A program made the position numbers and the translations under genes. DNA of 11,151 bases from Dehalococcoidia bacterium (GTDB lineage Bacteria > Chloroflexota > Dehalococcoidia > E44-bin15): positions 1 to 11,151 of the forward strand of contig JAGMCC010000022.1 of NCBI GenBank assembly GCA_023129355.1, read 5' to 3'. Below, piece by piece: positions 5,623 through 11,151 of the stretch (positions are counted from its first letter, which is position 1; each line of letters opens with the position of its first letter). The notes beneath the pieces were generated by a model. It did no database searches. It saw only the letters and a program-made list of their open reading frames with translations, and was not told where the DNA came from.

Positions 5623-7152
5623 TCAATGCTTGAAGTGGCGGATGCCGGTGAACACCATAGCCATATTGTACTCATTGGCGACCCTGATCGCGTCCTCGTC
5701 CCTTTTTGAGCCACCGGGCTCGATGATGGCGGTAACGCCTGCCTTGGCAGCAAGCTCCACGCCATCGGGGAAGGGGAAGAAGGCATCGGAGCCGAGGACA
5801 CTCCCGGAGGATCGGTTGCCGGCTTTTTTAAGGGCGATGGCTACGCTGTCCACCCTGCTTGGCTGACCGGCCCCCATCCCCAGAAGCTCGCAGCCTTTCA
5901 CTAGGACAATAGCATTGGACTTGATATGTTTTACCGCACGCCAGGCAAATAAAAGGTCTTTTATCTCCTCCTTGGTTGGCGCGCGGTTGCTCATTGTTCG
6001 CATGGGCACATCGTCGGCGGTGAAATCGGCTGTCTGGGCGACAAATCCTCCGCCGCTCACCCGTCGGATATCTAAAGCGGCCGTCTTTCCACCGACACCT
6101 GCTACTTTTAGAATTCGCATGGTACTCTTCTTTCTTAGCAGGGCAAGGGCATCATCCTCGAACTCGGGAGCGATGATGCCGTCGAAGTGGGTCTTAGCGA
6201 TCTCCTTGGCAGTAGCTATGTCTATAATTTTATTGGAAGCAACGATGCCGCCAAAAGCGGATACAGGGTCGCCGGCAAGAGCCATGCGATAGGCCTCGGC
6301 TAGGTCATCATGAGAGGCCAGCCCGCAGGGGTTAGTGTGCTTGATAATGGCGATGGTGGGGGCGGAAAAATCGCAGGCCGCACGCAGCGCACCATCGATG
6401 TCTAGGATATTATTGTAGGATAGGGGGTTCCCGGAAAGCTGGGTGGCGCTTGCGATGCCGGGTTCCCCTTTGCCAACGATCTCCTCTTTATAGAAGGCAG
6501 CTTCCTGATGAGGATTCTCGCCATAGGATAAGTCTTGTATCTTCTTTACAGCGATGGTCATCTCGGTAGGGAATAATTCATCTTTTAACCTCAGATAGCT
6601 TGAGATCGCAGTGTCGTAAGTGGCGACGTGCTGGAAGGCTTTTTGAGCCAATTTGCCTCGTTCTGAGATGCCTATTTTACCTGAACGAAGTTTCTCCAAT
6701 ATTAGAGCGTAGTCTTGCGGGTCGATCACCACAAGGACATGGGGGAAATTTTTAGCGGCGGCGCGGATCATAGTCGGCCCGCCGATGTCGATGTTCTCCA
6801 GGGCCTCCTCCAGGCTTGCCCCTTCCCTGGTGACAGTCTGGACAAAAGGATAAAGGTTGACAACTACCATGTCAATAGGCGTGATGCCTTGCTTTGCCAG
6901 TTGCGCCATATGGCTTTCGAGGTCTCTTCGGGCGAGGATGCCACCGTGGACTGCGGGGTGAAGCGTCTTCACCCGGCCGTCGAGGATCTCGGGGAAATTG
7001 GTCATCTCACTAATGCCACGAACGGGCACACCAGCCTCATCCAGCGCTTTTTTGGTACCCCCGGTGCTATAGAGCTCTACCCCTAGTTCCTGCAGGCTGC
7101 GGGCGAAATCGACCAGACCTGTTTTGTCCCAGACGCTTAAAATAGCGCGCAT
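5623..7152 (-). CDS. purH: Bifunctional AICAR formyltransferase / IMP cyclohydrolase
   Basis: A full-length 509-residue PurH, close to the usual length. It catalyses the last two steps of IMP synthesis: formylation of AICAR by 10-formyl-tetrahydrofolate and ring closure. The N-terminal MGS-like cyclohydrolase domain (about 1-145) has STGGTKKAL (29-37), VKTLHPAVHGGILARR (61-76), VVNLYPF (97-103) and NIDIGGPTMIRAAAKN (120-135). The transformylase domain has LSYGENPHQEAAFY (208-221) and the catalytic Lys271-His272 pair in IIKHTNPCG. A VLGSDAFFPFPDG segment and the C-terminal GIRHFKH are also present. The ATG at 7152 is preceded 5 bases upstream by AGGAGG (7158-7163). It follows purM with a 95-base gap holding an interspersed repeat, which is wider than the other pur gaps here. 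Confidence 0.98.
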   Translation of the reverse strand: MRAILSVWDKTGLVDFARSLQELGVELYSTGGTKKALDEAGVPVRGISEMTNFPEILDGRVKTLHPAVHGGILARRDLESHMAQLAKQGITPIDMVVVNLYPFVQTVTREGASLEEALENIDIGGPTMIRAAAKNFPHVLVVIDPQDYALILEKLRSGKIGISERGKLAQKAFQHVATYDTAISSYLRLKDELFPTEMTIAVKKIQDLSYGENPHQEAAFYKEEIVGKGEPGIASATQLSGNPLSYNNILDIDGALRAACDFSAPTIAIIKHTNPCGLASHDDLAEAYRMALAGDPVSAFGGIVASNKIIDIATAKEIAKTHFDGIIAPEFEDDALALLRKKSTMRILKVAGVGGKTAALDIRRVSGGGFVAQTADFTADDVPMRTMSNRAPTKEEIKDLLFAWRAVKHIKSNAIVLVKGCELLGMGAGQPSRVDSVAIALKKAGNRSSGSVLGSDAFFPFPDGVELAAKAGVTAIIEPGGSKRDEDAIRVANEYNMAMVFTGIRHFKH

Positions 7153-7187
7153 TGCTACCTCCTAAATGCATGATGAGAGTGTTCAGT

Positions 7188-7239
7188 TGTCACTCTGAAC
7201 CATACTGAAGGGTCTCTAGATTCTTCGCTAAGAATGACA
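7188..7239. repeat. 52-base interspersed repeat with imperfect terminal inverted repeats
   Basis: The ends are TGTCACTCT (7188-7196) and AGAATGACA (7231-7239), complementary at 8 of 9 positions. It fills just over half of the gap between purM and purH. Its minus-strand reading begins TGTCATTCTTAGCGAAGAAT, which resembles a repeat type I remember from many bacterial genomes. The core CTTAGCGAAGAATC (minus strand of 7219-7232) differs at one base from a stretch of the element at 4403-4494, linking the two. No function is evident. Confidence 0.55.
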
Positions 7240-7247
7240 CGTTGATC

Positions 7248-8270
7248 TTAAACACCCTGTATGATTGGCCGCTCTCTTTTTTCATGCTTGATCACCTTGC
7301 CAATCAGGCGAGCCTCTGGCATTGCTTTGGTTAGCCTCTCCACATCGCCGGGGGCACAAACTATCGCCATGCCAACCCCCATGTTGAAAACGCGATACAT
7401 CTCCCGCTCCTCGATATCGCCCTGTTGTTGAATCAAAGAGAAGATCGGTGGGACTTCCCAGGCACCCCGCTCGATTTTAGCTGCCAGACCCGGGGGAAGG
7501 ATGCGGGGAAGGTTTCCCGGGATGCCCCCTCCGGTGATATGAGCGAGACCCTTGATTTGAGGGAGTAGCGGCTTGAGAACGGGATAGTAGCAGCGATGGG
7601 GCTCCAGGAGCTCCTCTCCCAGGGTGCGACCGAGCTCAGGATAAAACGTGTTTAATGTTGAACGTTCAGCGTTAAATGCCTTCCGCACCAGGGAATAGCC
7701 ATTTGTATGGAGGCCGCTTGAGGGCAGCCCGATAATGGGATCGCCAGCCTTTATCGAACTTCCATCGATGACGCTTCTCTTCTCCACCACGCCAACGATA
7801 AACCCCACGAGGTCGTATTCACCTTTAGGGTAGAGGCCGGGCATCTCAGCGGTCTCGCCGCCGATGAGGGCACAGCCTACCTCGCACAAGGCATGAGCCA
7901 TCCCTTGGATAATGCTTCTCAGGGTTTTCGGGACAAGCTTGGCCATGGCGATATAGTCCTGGAAGAAAAGGGGAGAAGCACCGCAGGTGAGGATGTCGTT
8001 TACGCAGTGGTTAACCAGGTCGGTGCCTATAGTATCATGTTTATTGAGGGTACAGGCAATCTTCAGCTTGGTGCCCACCCCGTCGGTGCTGGAGACGATA
8101 ACCGGCTGCTTATAGCCCTTCAACTCAAAGAGACCGCCAAAAAAACCGAGGTCGCTGAGCACCTCGGGTGTGAAGGTGGCACGCGCCTGTCTACGCGCAT
8201 CCTTCAGCATTCTATCGGCAGCATCGATGTCCACGCCGGCATAGCGATAGGTTCCTCTCTTGGCACTCAA
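7248..8270 (-). CDS. purM: Phosphoribosylformylglycinamidine cyclo-ligase (AIR synthetase)
   Basis: A 340-residue PurM of normal length, which closes the imidazole ring of AIR from FGAM using ATP (step 5 of purine synthesis). YAGVDIDAADRML (10-22), the ATP-contacting STDGVGTKLKIA (61-72), NHCVNDILTCGASPLFF (87-103), IGGETAEMPG (136-145) and GLPSSGLHTNGYSLVRK (181-197) are all intact, as is the C-terminal FNMGVGM segment. The start is TTG at 8270, supported by AAGGAG (8277-8282) with a 6-base gap; the nearby ATG (8272-8274) is in another frame. Only 3 bases separate it from the purF stop codon, so translation is probably coupled to purF. Residues 199-207 are encoded by an almost palindromic stretch, reported separately. 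Confidence 0.97.
   Translation of the reverse strand: MSAKRGTYRYAGVDIDAADRMLKDARRQARATFTPEVLSDLGFFGGLFELKGYKQPVIVSSTDGVGTKLKIACTLNKHDTIGTDLVNHCVNDILTCGASPLFFQDYIAMAKLVPKTLRSIIQGMAHALCEVGCALIGGETAEMPGLYPKGEYDLVGFIVGVVEKRSVIDGSSIKAGDPIIGLPSSGLHTNGYSLVRKAFNAERSTLNTFYPELGRTLGEELLEPHRCYYPVLKPLLPQIKGLAHITGGGIPGNLPRILPPGLAAKIERGAWEVPPIFSLIQQQGDIEEREMYRVFNMGVGMAIVCAPGDVERLTKAMPEARLIGKVIKHEKRERPIIQGV
7651..7676. repeat. 26-base near-palindrome inside purM
   Basis: The stretch is a self-complementary sequence with a perfect TGAACGTTCA centre (7658-7667) and only two mismatched base pairs in the 13-base arms. It encodes FNAERSTLN (residues 199-207) in a surface linker of PurM that is variable in the family. 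Overall PurM length is normal, so there is no clear insertion. Confidence 0.4.
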
Positions 8271-8273
8271 GCA

Positions 8274-9692
8274 TCACTCCTTGAGAGGCTCCAAAGCCAG
8301 CTTATCCATACCCAGCTGCACCGGTACGGGGTAGTCGCCGGTGAAACAGGCGAGGCAAAAGAGTTCCCTGGGGAGCCCCACCGCTTCGATGAGCCCTTCC
8401 ACGCTCATATAGCCAAGAGTATCAGCGCCGATGAACTGGGCAACTTCGGGGACCTCTTTGTAGGCGGCGATGAGTTCCCAGCTGCTTGCCATATCCACCC
8501 CAAGGAAGCAGGGGTGGCGAATTGGCGGGGCGCAGATACGCATGTGCACCTCCCTGACGCCAGCCCGCCTGAGTAAAGCGATCACCCGCGGCGTGGTAGT
8601 ACCCCGGACGATGCTATCATCGACCAGGATCACACTCTTTCCCTCCAGTCTCTCTGGCATTGGATTGAACTTGAGTTTGACGCCAAGCTCCCTGATTCGC
8701 TGGTCGGGCTCGATGAAGGTTCGCCCCACATACCGATTCTTAAGCAGTCCCTCGGTAAAGGGGATGCCTGACTCCTGGGAGTAGCCAATGCCGGCGGTGG
8801 TCGCCGAGTCAGGGACGCCAATCACCAGGTCAGCAGCCACCGGATGCTCCCGGGCAAGGCCAGCCCCCATAGCTTCCCTCGCAGAATAGACACGGCGCCC
8901 GGCGATCATGCTGTCGGGTCGGGCGAAGTAGATATATTCAAAGATGCACAAACCACGCTTTGTGGTATTGCGCCTATCTTTGTAGCTTCGCATTCCTTTG
9001 CTGTTAATGATTACTATCTCGCCAGGCTCGACGTCACGTAGGAATTGGGCACCGATATGGTCTAGAGCGCAGCTCTCCGAAGCGAGTATCCAGCCACCAT
9101 CGAGCCTGCCCAGGCAGAGGGGACGAACCCCTAGTGGATCGCGAACCCCGTAAAGGGCATCCTCGGTCAGGAGCACCAGGGAATAGGCTCCCACAAGCCT
9201 CCTCATCGCATGGCGGATCCGCTCGTTCCAAGTCTTTCTGGTAGAGGAGAGGATCAGGTAGGCGATTATCTCGGAGTCTGTGGTGGTGTTGAAGTTGTAG
9301 CCCTGATCCTCAAGCTGCTGGCGCAGCGCTTTGGCATTGACGATATTACCATTGTGTCCCAGGGCGAGCCTGCCTGCTGGGCCCTCAACTACAATAGGCT
9401 GTGCGTTACCGGCGCGGCTGGAGCCAGTAGTGGAATATCGGTTATGTCCGATGGCGATATCGCCACCGAGTTGACTCAATACATTTTCATCGAAGGCCTG
9501 GGCAACCAGGCCCATCTTGGTGTGAGTGTGAATACTATCCCCATCGGCAGTGGAGATGCCGGAACTCTCTTGGCCGCGGTGTTGGAGGGAATAGAGGCCG
9601 AAGAAGGTGAGCCTGGCCACATCCTCGCCCGGCGCATAAACCCCAAAAAGGGCACAGCATTCTCGCATGCGTCTTTTTGTTGCTCCCTCCAT
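8274..9692 (-). CDS. purF: Amidophosphoribosyltransferase (glutamine PRPP amidotransferase), 4Fe-4S type
   Basis: A 472-residue PurF that makes 5-phosphoribosylamine from PRPP and glutamine, the committed step of purine synthesis. The N-terminal glutaminase domain begins after a short propeptide. By alignment with the CGVFG start of mature family members, Cys13 in ECCALFGVY is the nucleophile, with Cys12 next to it. LQHRGQESSGI (36-46), GHNRYSTTG (82-90) and LGHNGNIVN (111-119) follow. The phosphoribosyltransferase domain has the PRPP loop VILVDDSIVRGTT (354-366). Cys249, Cys395, Cys446 and Cys449 fall at the positions that bind the 4Fe-4S cluster in the Bacillus enzyme, so an oxygen-sensitive cluster is likely. 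The ATG at 9692 lacks a close ribosome site; an ATG at residue 9 would leave a 4-residue propeptide. It lies 31 bases after the hydrolase gene and 3 bases before purM. Confidence 0.97.
   Translation of the reverse strand: MEGATKRRMRECCALFGVYAPGEDVARLTFFGLYSLQHRGQESSGISTADGDSIHTHTKMGLVAQAFDENVLSQLGGDIAIGHNRYSTTGSSRAGNAQPIVVEGPAGRLALGHNGNIVNAKALRQQLEDQGYNFNTTTDSEIIAYLILSSTRKTWNERIRHAMRRLVGAYSLVLLTEDALYGVRDPLGVRPLCLGRLDGGWILASESCALDHIGAQFLRDVEPGEIVIINSKGMRSYKDRRNTTKRGLCIFEYIYFARPDSMIAGRRVYSAREAMGAGLAREHPVAADLVIGVPDSATTAGIGYSQESGIPFTEGLLKNRYVGRTFIEPDQRIRELGVKLKFNPMPERLEGKSVILVDDSIVRGTTTPRVIALLRRAGVREVHMRICAPPIRHPCFLGVDMASSWELIAAYKEVPEVAQFIGADTLGYMSVEGLIEAVGLPRELFCLACFTGDYPVPVQLGMDKLALEPLKE
8277..8282 (-). 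promoter_or_regulatory. Ribosome binding site deciding the purM TTG start
   Basis: AAGGAG on the minus strand encodes the last two purF codons (Lys-Glu), immediately before its TGA stop, and lies 6 bases before the purM TTG. It explains why the TTG at 8270 is used although an out-of-frame ATG is 2 bases nearer the site. This is the layout expected for a ribosome that ends purF and restarts on purM. Confidence 0.7.
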
Positions 9693-9723
9693 AATTTATT
9701 ATATTCCTTTGCCTCAGGTGGGG

Positions 9724-10497
9724 TCAATCCTCAAATACGCGAAGTGCTCGGGTGGTAAGCCAGTCCAGAGCGCCGTCCATTGCCTGCTCCTCAACGCGAA
9801 GCCGATGCCCCGCCCCTTCTATGATCATGAGCTCCTTGGGTTCTCCTGCGCGCTCATATAGTGCCCGGGCGCTCGTCGGATCCACTACATCATCTTGAGA
9901 CCCGTGGATAATCAGGAGCGGCCTCGGGGAAACTTTTTCGATCTGCTCCATGGGCTTCACCCTGTTGATACCATCCATCCAGTGAGCCACTGAGGGTGGG
10001 AAATCTTTGTCATTGATTAGGCCGATGCTGCGAAATTGCGCGATGGCTGATTCTGCGCTCTCGTGATCGGTGGCGAAGTTAAAGTGGACAGGACAAGCAC
10101 AGGCGATGAGGGAAGAGACCCTGGGGTCATGGGAGGCAACATAGACGGAGACAGCGGCGCCGGCGCTAAAGCCCATCAGGGAGATTTTACCCCTCTCCAC
10201 CTGGCTCATATTGTAAAGATAATCCAGCGCTGCCACCAAATCCCTGGTCCAGCCGGCAATATCGAAGTTGCCCTCACTAGCGCCTGTCCCTCTGAAGTTA
10301 AAGATGGCAGTTAAAAACCCGGCCCGGCAGAACCTCTCGGCGAGTGCAGGATAGCCCGGATCGCTGGGGTCCCGGGGGCCTCCCCGGGGAATGCCGTGGC
10401 ACAGGCAGAGAGCAGGGGCTGGTTTGCTCTCCGGGATGCAGACCTCGCCCCTGAGCGTGATGCCCTCCAGTTCGACATGAAAGGTTCTCTTGCCCAT
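9724..10497 (-). CDS. Alpha/beta hydrolase (serine hydrolase, dienelactone hydrolase/prolyl-peptidase-like fold)
   Basis: A 257-residue cytoplasmic serine hydrolase with a complete predicted triad: Ser111 in the nucleophile elbow GFSAGAAV (109-116), Asp202 in HGSQDD (198-203) and His231 in GAGHRLR (228-234). CLCHGIPRGG (31-40) and FNFRGTGASEG (66-76) are the oxyanion-side loops of the fold. The early strand TFHVELEGITLRGEVCIP suits an esterase or peptidase that acts on small esters or amides. No signal peptide is seen. I chose the ATG at 10497, 2 bases after the tlyA stop; the frame stays open to an alternative start at 10593, but that would overlap tlyA by 94 bases and its extra residues do not look like the fold. 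It sits between tlyA and purF with short gaps, so it is probably co-transcribed. The substrate is unknown. Confidence 0.88.
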   Translation of the reverse strand: MGKRTFHVELEGITLRGEVCIPESKPAPALCLCHGIPRGGPRDPSDPGYPALAERFCRAGFLTAIFNFRGTGASEGNFDIAGWTRDLVAALDYLYNMSQVERGKISLMGFSAGAAVSVYVASHDPRVSSLIACACPVHFNFATDHESAESAIAQFRSIGLINDKDFPPSVAHWMDGINRVKPMEQIEKVSPRPLLIIHGSQDDVVDPTSARALYERAGEPKELMIIEGAGHRLRVEEQAMDGALDWLTTRALRVFED

Positions 10498-10499
10498 AG

Positions 10500-11151
10500 C
10501 TACACTTTCAGCAGTACGAAGAACTCCCGATTTCCCGAGGCTCCCAGGATAGGTGAGGGGGTAAGACCGCTGAGCCTGAACCTTTTTTCGCACTCCCCCT
10601 GTTCCTCACCACCCCGTTCGATGGCCCAGGAGATAAACCGTCCAAGGACACGGGCGTGAAGCAAGGGGTCCTTAACTAGACCTCCCTTGCCCACCTGAGC
10701 CCGCCCCACCTCAAACTGAGGTTTCACCAGGCAGATCAACTTACCCCCCGGCTTCACCAATTTGGCCACATTGGGCACCACCTTCTCCAGGGAAATGAAG
10801 GATAGGTCTATGGTGACTAGGTCGACCGGTTCGGGCAATGAGAAGGGATAACGAGCGTTTACTCGTTCCATGACCACCACCCGGGGATCCACCCTCAATC
10901 GGTAGTCCAGTTGTCCATAGCCGACATCGACGGTATAAACCCTGCTTGCCCCCCGTTTCAGCAGACAATCGGTGAATCCCCCTGTTGCGGTGCCGACATC
11001 TAGGGCCACTAGTGATGCGACATCGATGTGGAACTGATCCAGGGCGTGGGCTAACTTTATGCCACCTCTGCTAACGAATGGGGGCTTTTGGCGCAGGCGG
11101 ATGGGGACATCTGCCCTCACCTGGGTGGCTGGTTTAGCTACCACCCTTTCA
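10500..11151 (-). CDS. tlyA: TlyA family rRNA (cytidine-2'-O)-methyltransferase, N-terminus beyond window
   Basis: The C-terminal 216 or so residues of a TlyA protein, which 2'-O-methylates cytidine in ribosomal RNA using S-adenosylmethionine. The visible part starts ERVVAKPATQVRAD, the tail of the small S4 RNA-binding domain. PFVSRGGIKLAHALD follows (22-36, counted from the GTG at 11144), then the FtsJ-type methyltransferase domain. LDVGTATGGFTDCLL (48-62) is the SAM loop. TIDLSFISL (111-119) and LVKPQFEVGRAQVGKGG hold the Asp and Lys (Asp113, Lys141) that, with Lys30, fit the family's catalytic set. The GTG at 11144 is not taken as the start because the frame stays open to the window edge and the S4 domain would be missing. 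Some family members were named haemolysins historically, but the enzyme role is better founded. It is the first visible gene of the tlyA-hydrolase-purFMH run. Confidence 0.93.
   Translation of the reverse strand, partial: ERVVAKPATQVRADVPIRLRQKPPFVSRGGIKLAHALDQFHIDVASLVALDVGTATGGFTDCLLKRGASRVYTVDVGYGQLDYRLRVDPRVVVMERVNARYPFSLPEPVDLVTIDLSFISLEKVVPNVAKLVKPGGKLICLVKPQFEVGRAQVGKGGLVKDPLLHARVLGRFISWAIERGGEEQGECEKRFRLSGLTPSPILGASGNREFFVLLKV

Noticed and set aside
7893..8576. A 227-codon open frame on the plus strand across the purM-purF junction
   Set aside because: It is antisense to two certain genes with intact family motifs and shows no recognisable domain. Long antisense frames are common opposite GC-rich coding sequence.
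9210..9758. A 182-codon plus-strand open frame opposite purF
   Set aside because: It lies almost wholly within purF coding sequence on the other strand, has no family resemblance, and its codons mirror purF.
10498..10593. Extended N-terminus of the alpha/beta hydrolase starting at 10593
   Set aside because: The extra 32 residues overlap tlyA in another frame and do not fit the hydrolase fold, whereas the ATG at 10497 begins right at the first strand, 2 bases after the tlyA stop.

Overview
All eleven confidently called protein genes or gene fragments in this window lie on the minus strand, so transcription runs from the high-coordinate end to the low end. The sequence is bacterial: Shine-Dalgarno sites, tightly packed operons, several TTG starts, moderately GC-rich. 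The PurF is the Bacillus type with four cysteines placed for a 4Fe-4S cluster, the nicotinate phosphoribosyltransferase is the short archaeal-like form, and short mosaic interspersed repeats occur between genes. This would fit an uncultured Chloroflexota (Dehalococcoidia-like) bacterium, but that assignment is an inference; no ribosomal RNA or other lineage marker is present.

Region 1 (10500-11151, continuing off the right edge, then down to 4803) is a housekeeping run. In transcription order it holds tlyA (rRNA 2'-O-methyltransferase, N-terminal part cut off by the window edge), an alpha/beta hydrolase, purF, purM, purH and a GT2 glycosyltransferase of the polyprenyl-phosphate sugar synthase type. 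Spacings are 2, 31, 3, 95 and about 109 bases. PurF, PurM and PurH supply steps 1, 5 and 9-10 of IMP synthesis. The 95-base purM-purH gap is largely filled by a 52-base interspersed repeat.

Region 2 (4285-4802) is the only long stretch without a gene. It is rich in inverted repeats: a 27-base palindrome abutting a good promoter for the next gene, a 92-base element with perfect 10-base terminal inverted repeats, and a cluster of CCGAC/GTCGG hairpins. I see no gene in it.

Region 3 (2746-4284) is one gene encoding a nicotinamidase fused to a nicotinate phosphoribosyltransferase. It would carry out nicotinamide to nicotinate to NaMN, the first two steps of NAD salvage, in one polypeptide.

Region 4 (1-2623, continuing off the left edge) is a compact catabolic-looking operon with its own extended -10 promoter. 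It encodes a 2-hydroxyacid-dehydrogenase-fold protein, an LsrK-like FGGY sugar kinase and a class II aldolase (5' part only), and the reading frames overlap. The dehydrogenase lacks both the Arg and the Glu of the family's catalytic Arg-Glu-His set, so its substrate is probably not an ordinary 2-hydroxyacid. Together the trio suggests an oxidise/reduce, phosphorylate, then cleave route for an unidentified short sugar or polyol. This operon and the fused NAD-salvage gene are the most interesting items. No CRISPR array, tRNA, rRNA, transposase or defence system was seen.
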